A DNA stretch of 64,000 nucleotides from Gellertiella hungarica. GTDB lineage: Bacteria > Pseudomonadota > Alphaproteobacteria > Rhizobiales > Rhizobiaceae. The first letter of the stretch is position 1. Each line of letters begins with the position of its first letter. Of this stretch, positions 32,485 through 41,212 are shown piece by piece. Under the pieces are notes generated by a model. That model had not been told where the DNA came from. It ran no database searches and was given only the letters and a program-made list of their open reading frames with translations. The stretch is taken from the NCBI RefSeq assembly GCF_014197145.1, contig NZ_JACIEZ010000001.1:866890-930889 (forward strand). Direction: 5' to 3'. A program made the translations under genes and the position numbers.

Positions 32485-33365
32485 TGCTCCAGTATCTTCG
32501 GAAAGTGCGGGCCTCGTTCTCGGGCGGCTTTGTGGTCAACCCGGGCGGGATCAACAAGCACGATCTCATGATCGAGTTCTCCATCACCAAGGACCTGTCG
32601 TCCTCCGCAAACAGCGCGGAGATCACGCTGTGGAACTTGAACGAGGATCACCGCAACGCGGTCGGGAAGGTGTTTGACGAGATCACGATGGAGGCCGGCT
32701 ACATCCCGCCCGGTGGCGCCGGAAACGTGGGCGTCATCTTCAAGGGAGCGGTGCGGGATGTCGAGCACACACGGGAAGGGCCCGACATCAAAACCACAAT
32801 CCGCTGTGGCGATGGGGCCAGGGCGCTTCGGAAGGCCACCATCTCCAAGTCCTTTCCCAAGGGCACGCCGATCAAGGATGTGATCGAGGAAATCCAGAAG
32901 GAAATGGAAAAACAGGGGGTGAAGCGAGGCGAGTGGAAGTTTCCGGATCAAATGCCGGAGAAGTTCAAGCGCCCCTACGCTGTGTGCGGCCTTTGCCGGG
33001 ACGAGCTCGACACCATCGGCCGGGGTCAGAAGTTTTACTGGTCCCTTCAGAACGAGACCTTGGAGATCGTCCCAGGCGACGGCTTCATCGGAGGCGTGGT
33101 TCTGATCACGCCTGAAACGGGCATGATCGGCACGCCTGCCATTACCGACAACGGCGTGACTGTGAAGGCCCTGCTGAACCCGGAGGTTCGGCCCGGGCGC
33201 CGCGTGCAAGTCCAGAGCCAGACCCTTCAGATGAATGGTGCTGACGGGATGTATCGCGTTTCGTCGGTCACTTTCACCGGCGACAACATGACCGGGCCGT
33301 TCGAAATGGACATCGAGGGCGAGGCGCTGAGCGGTGGGAAGGTTAACGAGGGACTGCCAAAATGA
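32484..33365 (+). CDS. Baseplate hub protein (gp27/D-like)
   Basis: A 293-residue beta protein of the tail hub type: SSANSAEITLWNLNEDHRNA, FKGAVRDVEHTREGPDIKTT, KATISKSFPKGTPIKDVIEE and a late DGMYRVSSVTFTGDN. The last matches the close of phage hub proteins of the gp27/late control D superfamily. It should form the trimeric hub under the tube that carries the Gp138-like spike encoded next. ATG 32484 overlaps the previous stop (TGATG). Confidence 0.75.
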   Translation: MLQYLRKVRASFSGGFVVNPGGINKHDLMIEFSITKDLSSSANSAEITLWNLNEDHRNAVGKVFDEITMEAGYIPPGGAGNVGVIFKGAVRDVEHTREGPDIKTTIRCGDGARALRKATISKSFPKGTPIKDVIEEIQKEMEKQGVKRGEWKFPDQMPEKFKRPYAVCGLCRDELDTIGRGQKFYWSLQNETLEIVPGDGFIGGVVLITPETGMIGTPAITDNGVTVKALLNPEVRPGRRVQVQSQTLQMNGADGMYRVSSVTFTGDNMTGPFEMDIEGEALSGGKVNEGLPK

Positions 33366-34024
33366 CAGGGTATCTGGGAAAGCGGACCAACCAGGATCGT
33401 GATGTTGTCGGCCGCCAGATCCAGAACAAGCAGGAAAACCAGTGGGGCCCGATACCCGGCGAGATTGTCTCCTATGACGCTGCGGCCGGCACGGCGACTG
33501 TGAAGCCGCTCTACAAGCCTGTCCACAACGGTAATGCGGTGGATATGCCGGAGCTGTATGAAGTTCCCGTGGATCTGCCACGCACCGGCAGTGCAGGGAT
33601 GACCTTTCCAATCCCGGCCGGCACAAAGGTCATGCTGACGCCTGCAATGCGCTCCATGGACAACTATGAGGCCGGGGAGGGCGGCGAGCCCTTCGATGGC
33701 CGATCCTTCCATTTGGCGGATATGCGGGCATCGATCGCGGGCGGTGACAGTCTCTCTGATCCCATGCCGAATGTAGACGCTGACAACACGCATCTTCGGT
33801 TCTCTCCCGATGGGGCTTTCGGCATCAAGGGAAGCCCAGACGGCAAGTTCCGGATCGATGGATCCGAAGGGAACCTCTACGACATCATCGCGACCTTCAT
33901 GGAGTTGGTCGCGAGTGACCAACTGATAATCGCTTACGGCTCGTCTGCCGGGACGGGACATCAGCTGCAGAACAGAGCGGAGCTGATGGAGTTGGCTGCT
34001 AAGGTGAGGGCGATGGCACTATGA
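33362..34024 (+). CDS. Baseplate spike protein (Gp138-like)
   Basis: A 220-residue protein whose N-terminal ~110 residues match the Gp138 OB-type spike domain: GPIPGEIVSYDAAAGTATVK, ELYEVPVDLPRTG, FPIPAGTKVMLTPAMRSMD. Residues ~150-185 form a short repetitive beta stretch (DGAFGIKGSPDGKFRIDG) that may be the spike shaft. It would pierce the outer membrane on contraction. A C-terminal helix follows, perhaps for trimer closure. Confidence 0.82.
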   Translation: MTGYLGKRTNQDRDVVGRQIQNKQENQWGPIPGEIVSYDAAAGTATVKPLYKPVHNGNAVDMPELYEVPVDLPRTGSAGMTFPIPAGTKVMLTPAMRSMDNYEAGEGGEPFDGRSFHLADMRASIAGGDSLSDPMPNVDADNTHLRFSPDGAFGIKGSPDGKFRIDGSEGNLYDIIATFMELVASDQLIIAYGSSAGTGHQLQNRAELMELAAKVRAMAL

Positions 34025-34383
34025 CGGACCGTATAGCACTGGCCATTGATCCCGAGACTAACGACCTTTTTCTCAGTGCAGATGGAAACATTGCGACGGT
34101 CACTTCCGCGGAAGCAGTGGGCCAGCACGCAAGACAGAGGCTCGGCACGTTCGCCGGAGAGTGGTTTCTTGACACAGAGGCGGGGGTTCCTTGGCTCGAT
34201 GGCATATTGGGTTCTTCCTATGACCCGGCGCTGGCCGAAAGCGTCGTGAAAGCAGAATTGCTCGATACCGACGGCGTGACGGAGATCACGAGCTTCGCAG
34301 TCCGGTTCGACCGGGCCACTCGGGGCCTGATCATCGACAGTATCGCGGTCCTCACAGAGTATGATGAAGAGGTGAAGGTATGA
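34021..34383 (+). CDS. Baseplate wedge protein (gp25-like)
   Basis: A 120-residue protein with the gp25/lysozyme-like wedge pattern: DLFLSADGNIATVTSAEAVG, QHARQRLGTFAGEWFLD, then EAGVPWLDGILG. It should anchor the sheath to the baseplate wedge. ATGA overlaps couple it to spike and J-like genes. Confidence 0.82.
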   Translation: MTDRIALAIDPETNDLFLSADGNIATVTSAEAVGQHARQRLGTFAGEWFLDTEAGVPWLDGILGSSYDPALAESVVKAELLDTDGVTEITSFAVRFDRATRGLIIDSIAVLTEYDEEVKV

Positions 34384-35273
34384 CCGACTATGGCATCCAG
34401 CCTACCGGATTTGTGCGCAAGCCTCTGTCCCTGATCCTCGCCGAGATCGAAGCCTCGCTGATAACCGAGTTCGGCCCACAGGTGATCCAGACCGCCCAGA
34501 GCCCCCTTGGCCAGATTAACGGCATCTTCGCCGAGGCGGTCGCAAAGCTGTGGGAGCTTGATGAGGATGTCTATCAGTCGCTCGACCCCGACCAGGCCGA
34601 AGGTATCCGGCTGGACATTCTTGGTCGCGTGCGTCGTGTCGCTCGAGCTGTGGGGGAGAACGATTCAAGCTTCCGACGGGCGATCACAAATGTGGGTCAA
34701 GCCAGAATTGACGTGCAGGACATCAGCCGAGCGATCGCTGAACTTGAGGGGGTCATCTATTCGCATGTTTGGATCAATGACACTGGTGATGTCGATGACA
34801 ACGGGATGCCGGCAGGGTCCATTTGCATCGCGGTTACTGGTGGAGACGATGACAGCATCGCTGAAACCATCAGGCGATTCGTCGTTCCAGGGGTAAACCA
34901 GTTCGGCTCGACCGTGATCGAGAGCACCCTTGACGGCTACTGCCGCACGTTCCGCATCCTTCGTCCAATTGATGTACCGGTGCAGATCACGGTCAAAGTG
35001 AGAACGTTTCGCGATGGTCTCGGATGTCCACCGCCTTCCTCCATCGCCATCAAAAATGCCCTTCTGTCCGGTCTCTACATGCTGAATGGCGAGGATGTGA
35101 CGTTCTATCGGATCAGATCCGTTATCGAAAGCACGTTCTCAAACGTGGAGGTGGTGTCGATTTTAGGCATGCGTGATGGAATATCGCAGACCACGAACAC
35201 GCCTGTCGAGATTGGCTTTATCGAGAGGGCCACGTTTGCCGCGGCCCAGGTGAGTATCGAGGTGCAGCCATGA
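34380..35273 (+). CDS. Baseplate J-like protein
   Basis: A 297-residue protein with the gpJ pattern: an N-terminal GFVRKPLSLILAEIEASLI, YQSLDPDQAEGIRLDILGRV (the characteristic 'G..LD.ig...' segment), a middle GSICIAVTGGDDDSIAETIR and a C-terminal domain. It forms the wedge ring that triggers sheath contraction. It overlaps both neighbours by 4 bases. Confidence 0.85.
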   Translation: MTDYGIQPTGFVRKPLSLILAEIEASLITEFGPQVIQTAQSPLGQINGIFAEAVAKLWELDEDVYQSLDPDQAEGIRLDILGRVRRVARAVGENDSSFRRAITNVGQARIDVQDISRAIAELEGVIYSHVWINDTGDVDDNGMPAGSICIAVTGGDDDSIAETIRRFVVPGVNQFGSTVIESTLDGYCRTFRILRPIDVPVQITVKVRTFRDGLGCPPPSSIAIKNALLSGLYMLNGEDVTFYRIRSVIESTFSNVEVVSILGMRDGISQTTNTPVEIGFIERATFAAAQVSIEVQP

Positions 35274-36073
35274 CATGTGTTGATGAGCAGGAGTTTGTGG
35301 AGGCTGGAGCGGACAGGATACTAACCCAGTATCGCGAAAGCCCTAAGCTACTGCATCTCATCCGAACCTATCTCAGGCAAGCACATCTGGCTGCCGCGGC
35401 AATCTGCGATCTTCCGAACCATTTTGACCTCGACACCGCGACGGGTGACCAGCTCACCATCATCGGGAAATGGATGGGGTTCCCACGTTGCCACTGTGTG
35501 TGCGACGTGCAGCCCGTAATAGGTTTCAAATGCGAGGGCACGACTATAGGTGCGAGACCTATGGTGGGCTTCTGCGAGGGTGGAATTTGGCTTGGATGCG
35601 AAACGGATGGCCTTTCCGAAATTTGCATTCTCGATGATGACCTCTATCGGCGTTTACTGATCGCCCGCTCCTACCAAATGCAGGCGAACTACAGCTGGGA
35701 CGGGCTGACGAGCGCGATGCATGCTCTGTTCGGTGAGCAGGCCCGGATCATGGACACAAGTTTCGGGTCAGTTATTCTCGCCCCATTCCGGCCGTTGTCG
35801 GAACTAGAAATCGCAGTCCTGCAAGTCATACCGAGAGCCCTTCCAGTTGCCCCGGGCATTTCCACCCGCTGGCATCTTGGCACTTTTGCGGTCGCCGGAT
35901 TTGGCGACGGCTGGGGTGGCTTCTGCGAGCCATGGGAAATGGACGGCCTTGTTCTCAGCACTGAGGCTGGTGTCTCCATCATATCGGATGGGGGCGAGGA
36001 ACTTCTAACAGGACCGCTTTATCGAGACGCCGACTGGCTCTGCCGGATCGACCTGAAACCCTATTCCTGCTGA
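35270..36073 (+). CDS. DUF2612-like baseplate/tail protein
   Basis: A 267-residue protein beginning with a helix and then LIRTYLRQAHLAAAAICDL, FDLDTATGDQLTIIGKWMGF (the gpI/DUF2612 hallmark 'A.G.qLd.iG...g..R'), and later DLYRRLLIARSYQMQANYSW. The N-terminal third contains six Cys within ~55 residues (CHCVCDVQ, FKCEG, FCEGG, LGCET), unusual for the family and perhaps a metal or disulfide cluster. It probably completes the wedge and carries the fibre. Confidence 0.72.
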   Translation: MTCVDEQEFVEAGADRILTQYRESPKLLHLIRTYLRQAHLAAAAICDLPNHFDLDTATGDQLTIIGKWMGFPRCHCVCDVQPVIGFKCEGTTIGARPMVGFCEGGIWLGCETDGLSEICILDDDLYRRLLIARSYQMQANYSWDGLTSAMHALFGEQARIMDTSFGSVILAPFRPLSELEIAVLQVIPRALPVAPGISTRWHLGTFAVAGFGDGWGGFCEPWEMDGLVLSTEAGVSIISDGGEELLTGPLYRDADWLCRIDLKPYSC

Positions 36074-36083
36074 GGAATTCAAA

Positions 36084-37010
36084 ATGGCAAAGTTCAATCC
36101 CCCGTTTGCGTCGCTTGGCGGCGTGAACCGCTCCCCCACGATCGATGAGCAGGCAGGCGGCTTTACGTGCGGTCCACTCGACCTCACGCTCTTCAATCGG
36201 CTGTTCGGCCGCATTGAGGCTGAGTTGAAGGCAATCCAAACCGCCGGCGGCATCACCGGCACCGAGACCGACGACACGACCGTTCTTCAGGCCATTCAGG
36301 CACTGATTTCGGCGGCCACTGGTGGTGGGGACGTCAGCAACTTCGTGCTGTTCGCACAAGCGCAGTCCCGCCTTCCTATCTTCCCGGAAGTGCAGACCAG
36401 TGACGGACGCCTCACCGTAACGTCCCCGTCTACCGGGACGGTGCGCATTGCGGCAGGCGCCACGATCCTTCATCGCGGTATCCGCCCCTACACCACCTCG
36501 CTGACGAATCTAAGCACGGTGGCAAGCAAAACCTATCACCTTCGATGGTCGCCGGCCGGTGGGTTTGTTCTCAAGGACCTTTCTGACCTCACATACAACC
36601 CCACCACCGCCGCAGAGACCAATGTGGCATTCGACAGCAGTTATGACGACATGCTTGTGGCTAGGGTCGTTACGAACTCTTCAAACGTGGTCAGCATTAC
36701 GAACCTTGCGAATAAGGCCGATCTCAAGAGCACTGGCGAAGTGCTCCAGGAGAACACCACCTGGCAGAACGATGCCGTGCCATCCACGATGACCGCGCTG
36801 GATGGTGCGATTGTCAACATAAACTGGGCTCGGAGACCTATCGCGTTTCTCACGGGCTTCACAGACGTGACTGTGCAGTTTGGGAGTGCCGCGGTCATCA
36901 AGGAAGTGAACGTCGTTGTCCAGTCGCTCAGCCGGTACCAGTTGAAGGCGATTTATCAACGCACCACTGATCCATCTGGCGCCTATGTCGCGTGGGCTGC
37001 AACAGCTTGA
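36084..37010 (+). CDS. Tail fibre protein
   Basis: A 308-residue protein after the baseplate genes. The N-terminal ~80 residues (LGGVNRSPTIDEQAGGFTCG, then FNRLFGRIEAELKAIQTAGG) look like a baseplate attachment domain with a helix. The rest is Thr/Ser/Ala-rich beta sequence of the fibre type. It is probably the proximal fibre, with the next gene encoding the distal receptor-binding part. GAGGAATTC precedes the ATG. Confidence 0.65.
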   Translation: MAKFNPPFASLGGVNRSPTIDEQAGGFTCGPLDLTLFNRLFGRIEAELKAIQTAGGITGTETDDTTVLQAIQALISAATGGGDVSNFVLFAQAQSRLPIFPEVQTSDGRLTVTSPSTGTVRIAAGATILHRGIRPYTTSLTNLSTVASKTYHLRWSPAGGFVLKDLSDLTYNPTTAAETNVAFDSSYDDMLVARVVTNSSNVVSITNLANKADLKSTGEVLQENTTWQNDAVPSTMTALDGAIVNINWARRPIAFLTGFTDVTVQFGSAAVIKEVNVVVQSLSRYQLKAIYQRTTDPSGAYVAWAATA

Positions 37011-37020
37011 GGGAAAATCC

Positions 37021-38172
37021 ATGGGTATGAAAATTGGCGACCTTCCTGCAGTTGCCGAAGCTGAGCTGGCGCACAGAATTCCGGCGAGCAAAGACGGAGC
37101 AACCAGCTTTCTCACCGTCGAGCAGATCAGAGCCAAGGCAGGAACCGGATCGGTCGGTGGGGATGCTATATCCGCTGACAGCTTAGAGCAGGCCGCACTG
37201 CTCAAAAAGATCGGTGGCTTGGGCACAAAGCAGGGATCGGGAGAGCGGGTACTTCTGGGCGTGCTGAGGCAGAATTCGGAAGGCAGCGGATGGGCCTTTC
37301 TGGATGACACGGACCACGCGCGGATCGGCTTCGCGTCCGTCTCACAGGACGCGAATGGCATCACGTTGTCGCACGGATTCACCGGAACCAAGGTTCGCTC
37401 TCTCCTTGCCGTCCCAGACGAAACTTTTGCTGTGCGCGGCCTGGCTGTTGGAGCATCTGTCGGGCTGTCTTCGTCAGTTCTTTGGCTTGGACTTCCGCTC
37501 TCGGTGGCGCTCCGGATGGAGACATCAGCCGATGTCGTGACTGAGGTGATAGGCGATCCCGCTTGGACCGTCGATCAATTTGCCGTCGCCCACAGCGCCG
37601 GCACCATGACCATCACACACCCAGCGGTATACGATATTGGGGTTGCACCCATCGTAAATGGTATCAGGCAATCTGGGTCTAGCCCGCCGATCCCTGGCAT
37701 TCCAGTTTCCGGCGGATTCGGTGGGGTGGGGAACGAAACGAAGTTTGGCGTTGAGTACGTCGCCCCCATGACCGCTCGGGCCCGGTGGACCTCTGGGACA
37801 GCCTTCACAGTTGACACAGACTTCGAGGGGACATTCAGCGCGACGTTCTCCGCTGGGACATTGACCGTGGCGCACCCTGCGGCAACCATGGCCGATGACC
37901 TGATCCTGAGTTCCGAGGGTTATCGGTTTCAGATGCTCACAAAAACCACGACGGGCTTCACGGGGCAGTTTCTGAACGCGGCTGGGTCGGTGGTCACCAC
38001 ACCGGATAGCTCCTGCACGTTGACTTTTCTTCGGGCTGCCTCTCTCGCAAAGAGGAAAACCCGTACCGACCGACATTGGGTATCGTTCAGCCGTGGATAC
38101 GCCAAGGCGAACCCGAACAAGGTCTGGTCAACGACGGGCAACATTTGGCTTTTCGGCGTCCTTGCCGACTGA
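37021..38172 (+). CDS. Putative distal tail fibre / receptor-binding protein
   Basis: A 383-residue protein. The start (GMKIGDLPAVAEAELAHRIP) resembles fibre proteins that begin by referring to attachment segments; later parts are Thr/Gly/Ser-rich strands (AVYDIGVAPIVNGIRQSG, RARWTSGTAFTVDTDFEGT) as in beta-structured receptor-binding domains. GAGGGAAAA precedes ATG 37021. I see no chaperone gene after it. It should decide host range. Confidence 0.6.
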   Translation: MGMKIGDLPAVAEAELAHRIPASKDGATSFLTVEQIRAKAGTGSVGGDAISADSLEQAALLKKIGGLGTKQGSGERVLLGVLRQNSEGSGWAFLDDTDHARIGFASVSQDANGITLSHGFTGTKVRSLLAVPDETFAVRGLAVGASVGLSSSVLWLGLPLSVALRMETSADVVTEVIGDPAWTVDQFAVAHSAGTMTITHPAVYDIGVAPIVNGIRQSGSSPPIPGIPVSGGFGGVGNETKFGVEYVAPMTARARWTSGTAFTVDTDFEGTFSATFSAGTLTVAHPAATMADDLILSSEGYRFQMLTKTTTGFTGQFLNAAGSVVTTPDSSCTLTFLRAASLAKRKTRTDRHWVSFSRGYAKANPNKVWSTTGNIWLFGVLAD

Positions 38173-38365
38173 GATGGCTATTTGGACAGGGCGTTTGGTG
38201 CGCTTCCCAAGACGCGCGTGCAAGGTTTCGCAATAACGTAATGGAACCTGATTACGCAAATCCACTCCTTTTACGCAGCAAGCCGCCACCTGTCCGATTG
38301 CCCTAAGCGGCCGGTGATCGAAAATGTGCATCGGATGGCCTCCACGCCCCTCAAATGCTCGGGCG

Positions 38366-38392
38366 TGTCCAAGCTTCGCCTAGCCTTGGACA
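38366..38392 (+). terminator. Hairpin between fibre and endolysin genes
   Basis: TGTCCAAG (38366-38373) pairs with CTTGGACA (38385-38392) over an 11-base loop. No T-run follows. It could weakly terminate or process the late mRNA in the 277-base gap before the lysis genes. I see no gene in that gap. Confidence 0.45.
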
Positions 38393-38449
38393 GCAGGAGG
38401 GTCGTACCAGTCCAGACAAGCGATAAAGGCGCCAATCCAGGAGAGTACC

Positions 38450-39166
38450 ATGACGATTGAACAGTGGCTGCAAAGCCGGCTGACGGCTCACCGATTCCCG
38501 GTGGGTCTTATCGACGGGCAGATTGGCCCAGTTACCATCCGTGCTATCAAGGCATTCCAGACGTCGCACGGCCTCGAGCCGACCGGCAAGGCAGATGGTC
38601 ATACCGTTGCGCTTCTGCGGGCTCCTGCAAGCGTGGTGCTGCCGTCTCCGGGGGAAACTATTCCAGATCGCGGCGCTGCTCCACTGGTGGCTGCGCCCGC
38701 CAATGGTTGGCCGCGGCAATCTGATTGCCTCAGCTTCTTCGGCCCTGTCGGGACCAGCCAGACGTCGATCGAAATCCCGTTCGACATGTACCTCGCCTGG
38801 GACAAATCCACCCGCGTCCGCAAGATGGCCGTCCACGAGAAAGTGGCGAAGTCTGCCGAAAAGGCTCTGCAGGATGTCGCTCAAACCTACACCCTTGTCG
38901 AGCGGGCGAAGATCGGGATCGACATCTTCGGGGGCTCGCTCAACGTCCGCCGGATGCGGGGCGGAACAGCCTACTCCATGCACAGTTGGGGCATCGCGAT
39001 CGATTTCGACCCGGAACGCAACCAACTCAAGTGGGGTCGAGACAAGGCGCGCCTCGCGCAGGACGACGCGATCCCCTTCTGGACGATCTGGGAGGCTGAA
39101 GGATGGCTGTCCCTCGGGCGCTCCCGCAATTTCGATTGGATGCATGTTCAGGCCGCTCGTCTTTAG
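38450..39166 (+). CDS. Endolysin: peptidoglycan-binding plus M15 peptidase
   Basis: A 238-residue protein. Residues ~1-55 are a PG_binding_1 domain (LIDGQIGPVTIRAIKAFQTS). Residues ~110-238 are an M15/VanY-type D-Ala-D-Ala-cleaving metallopeptidase with zinc ligands His178 and Asp185 in MHSWGIAIDF and His232 in DWMHVQ. It cuts peptidoglycan cross-links at lysis. It has no signal peptide, so release depends on a holin; the next two genes encode membrane proteins that fit. AGGAG precedes the ATG. Confidence 0.88.
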   Translation: MTIEQWLQSRLTAHRFPVGLIDGQIGPVTIRAIKAFQTSHGLEPTGKADGHTVALLRAPASVVLPSPGETIPDRGAAPLVAAPANGWPRQSDCLSFFGPVGTSQTSIEIPFDMYLAWDKSTRVRKMAVHEKVAKSAEKALQDVAQTYTLVERAKIGIDIFGGSLNVRRMRGGTAYSMHSWGIAIDFDPERNQLKWGRDKARLAQDDAIPFWTIWEAEGWLSLGRSRNFDWMHVQAARL

Positions 39167-39211
39167 CAGCCTGCACTTCCCTACAGCACTTCACCACAAA
39201 GGAAAAACGCT

Positions 39212-39628
39212 ATGAACAGCACGGTTATCCACCGGCTCCTGGACTTCTTCGGCCTGCTCTTCGGAGCCATGGTCGTTTACGACTGGACCAGCCTCGGCTT
39301 CAATCCGGCCATGGCGGCCACCATCGCCGCCTATGTCTTCCTGATCGACAAGATCCTGAAGCTCGCCATCAACCTCACCGTCGACGGCCCCGGCGGCCTC
39401 TTCGCCAAATGGGACACCAACACGGCTCACAACGTCGTCAACGTGATCGGGCTCTTCATCGCCAGCATGCTCGCCTTCGACTGGTCCGGGCTGGGGCTCT
39501 CGCCTCAGTCCGCCGCGACCATGGCCGGCGCATTCCTGTTCGCTGACAAGGCCATCAAGTTCTGGCTGAATATCAACCGGTCCGGCCTGACCGGAATATT
39601 CCTCCCACCAAACGGCTCCCGGCGATAG
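39212..39628 (+). CDS. Holin-like membrane protein with internal duplication
   Basis: A 138-residue protein with four hydrophobic segments in two similar halves. Half 1 has GLLFGAMVVYDWTSLGFNP and IAAYVFLIDKILKLAIN. Half 2 has GLFIASMLAFDWSGLGLSP and MAGAFLFADKAIKFWLN. Each half is a two-span unit of about 60 residues, so the gene arose by tandem duplication. Its position after the endolysin supports a holin role, though the duplicated fold is not a classical holin class I know. AAAGGAA precedes the ATG. Confidence 0.65.
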   Translation: MNSTVIHRLLDFFGLLFGAMVVYDWTSLGFNPAMAATIAAYVFLIDKILKLAINLTVDGPGGLFAKWDTNTAHNVVNVIGLFIASMLAFDWSGLGLSPQSAATMAGAFLFADKAIKFWLNINRSGLTGIFLPPNGSRR

Positions 39629-39668
39629 GCCGGGTGCATCACTCTGTGAATCAAGATAGGCGGGCGCG

Positions 39669-40010
39669 GTGACCGGAACCCATGACACATCAATGCTCCT
39701 CGGGGAGATGAAGGCACAGATCGCGTCTTTGGCGGACGCGGTTCGGGCACAGACGGAGAAGGCGGATCAGCGAGGGACCCGCACCTATGAGGAGCTTGAA
39801 AATATCCGGGTAGAACAAGCGCAGAGCCGCCGAGACATGGCGGAGGTGAAAGCGCGGCTCGACAAGGCTGAACCCACTCTCTCCGAGATCACCAGATGGA
39901 AAGAGCGGTTCAATGGGATGCAGATGATGCTGATGATGCAGGCTGCTGCCGTAGGCGGCCTGATGGTCTACTTCTGGAAATGGATCGCGGTAAAAATCGG
40001 AATGAACTGA
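39669..40010 (+). CDS. DUF1515-like membrane-anchored coiled-coil protein
   Basis: A 113-residue protein starting with GTG. Residues ~5-80 are a long coiled coil (MKAQIASLADAVRAQTEKAD, then RRDMAEVKARLDKAEPTL), and residues ~88-108 are one membrane span (MMLMMQAAAVGGLMVYFWKW). This matches DUF1515-type proteins of rhizobial phages, found in lysis cassettes. It may act as an accessory holin or spanin-like factor. It is the last gene of the late transcript; a strong terminator follows 15 bases on. Confidence 0.65.
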   Translation: MTGTHDTSMLLGEMKAQIASLADAVRAQTEKADQRGTRTYEELENIRVEQAQSRRDMAEVKARLDKAEPTLSEITRWKERFNGMQMMLMMQAAAVGGLMVYFWKWIAVKIGMN

Positions 40011-40024
40011 AGTCCCTGCTCAAT

Positions 40025-40056
40025 GCCCCTGCGCCCTCGTGGCGTAGGGGCTCTTT
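40025..40056 (+). terminator. Rho-independent terminator of the late operon
   Basis: GCCCCTGCGCC (40025-40035) pairs with GGCGTAGGGGC (40041-40051) over CTCGT, followed by TCTTTCT. It marks the end of the late genes and separates them from the accessory region. Confidence 0.9.
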
Positions 40057-40098
40057 CTGCGTTTAAGGTGCCTCGGGTGCGCTGTCGCCCACAATGCT

Positions 40099-40380
40099 CT
40101 ACAGATACTCGTAGGCTTCCTCGACCGCCTTTGCGGCCTCGCGCTCGGTCCGCTCCACTCCGCTAGGCATCCCACTCTTGAACTCCAGCGGCCGCCACTG
40201 CGAGAACCAGCGCCATCCCATCCCCTCTGGTAGGTGGCTGATATAGAAGCGACCGATAACCTCCGGCTTCCCATCGGCACCAATGCAGTTTGGATCATAG
40301 CCAACGTAGTCGTCGGGGTGTTCCGGCCACGTTTTTCGCCATTTGTATTTTAGTTCGATTGCAGCTTTTCCATTTTCCAT
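40099..40380 (-). CDS. Hypothetical accessory protein
   Basis: A 93-residue protein with many Trp and Tyr (KYKWRKTWPEHPDDYVGYD, then MGWRWFSQWRPLEF) and a helical acidic end. GAGGAG lies 8 bases before the ATG, so translation is likely. No domain recognised. It sits in the minus-strand accessory segment between the late terminator and the attachment site, in tandem with the YedK-like gene, and might share its transcript. Confidence 0.6.
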   Translation of the reverse strand: MENGKAAIELKYKWRKTWPEHPDDYVGYDPNCIGADGKPEVIGRFYISHLPEGMGWRWFSQWRPLEFKSGMPSGVERTEREAAKAVEEAYEYL

Positions 40381-40464
40381 CAGGGCACTCCTCGAGCATC
40401 GTTTCCCCTGATTGCCTGCGCCGCCGCTTGCGCATGGCCTTAATCCTCAACTCCCCTGATTCGT

Positions 40465-41100
40465 TCAACCTACCGGAAGAAGCAGTAGCTGCTTCTCAGG
40501 TAGTGGCCGTTGCAGAGCCTTTGCCTCGTCCCATGGCGCCCGCATCCAAACATCGCGCTCCTCCGCGGTCGTCAGAATGACCGGCATGGCTTTGGGATGA
40601 ATCGGCGCGACCACAGAGTTGGGCTCAGAGGTGAGGAAGCCGAACAGCTCGTGGTCACCCTCTCGAGGCGTCTTCATCGAGCCGCGCACGCCATGCCAGC
40701 CGGTCCAGATCCCGGCGAAGAATGCCAAGGGCTCGCTTTCGTCCAGAGCGAACCACCGGAGCGTTTTCTTCGGCTTCGTGTCTTCCCATTCGGAAAACCT
40801 CGTCCATGGCACGAGGCAGCGGTTATCTGGCCCCAGCCAGCGCCGCCAGTGCGGGGAGGCGACGTTGCGGATATTGGTGACGCCGGTATCCGGCTTTCCC
40901 TTCAAGATGCTCGGCGGGGTCGGCATGCCCCATGTCGCCATCGCAAGTTCGCGGCCCTCGCTGCCATTGCGCACAATCGGCGCCGACCGGTCAGGGTAGA
41001 TGTTGGCTGCCGGGTCCATCCGGTTCGTCAGATCCGAGACTACTCCCGCAAGTTGCCGCATCGCTTCATGGCTTGTTGTCACGTTGTAGAGGTTGCACAT
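40465..41100 (-). CDS. HMCES/YedK-type SOS response-associated peptidase
   Basis: A 211-residue protein. Cys2 right after Met1 (MCNLYN) is the catalytic nucleophile that captures abasic sites in single-stranded DNA as a stable crosslink. Conserved [25 protein letters not shown] (Glu) and [10 protein letters not shown] (His) confirm the family. I chose ATG 41100, because the upstream extension to 41154 would bury the N-terminal Cys. In a prophage it may protect replicating DNA or modified bases. GAGG precedes the start; no LexA box is evident upstream. Confidence 0.88.
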   Translation of the reverse strand: MCNLYNVTTSHEAMRQLAGVVSDLTNRMDPAANIYPDRSAPIVRNGSEGRELAMATWGMPTPPSILKGKPDTGVTNIRNVASPHWRRWLGPDNRCLVPWTRFSEWEDTKPKKTLRWFALDESEPLAFFAGIWTGWHGVRGSMKTPREGDHELFGFLTSEPNSVVAPIHPKAMPVILTTAEERDVWMRAPWDEAKALQRPLPEKQLLLLPVG

Positions 41101-41212
41101 TCTGGACCTCGAAGGAATAGTCATGGACGATCGGTCGCAAGCGATTCCCATCAAGATGCCATTCCGTGAACATTGTCGCCAGCGCCGAGAAAACTAAGGC
41201 CACCAGCTTGAA

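Noticed and set aside
31938..33626. 562-codon minus-strand frame across the baseplate genes
   Set aside because: Antisense to hub and spike genes with clear family features; nothing recognisable in the reverse frame.
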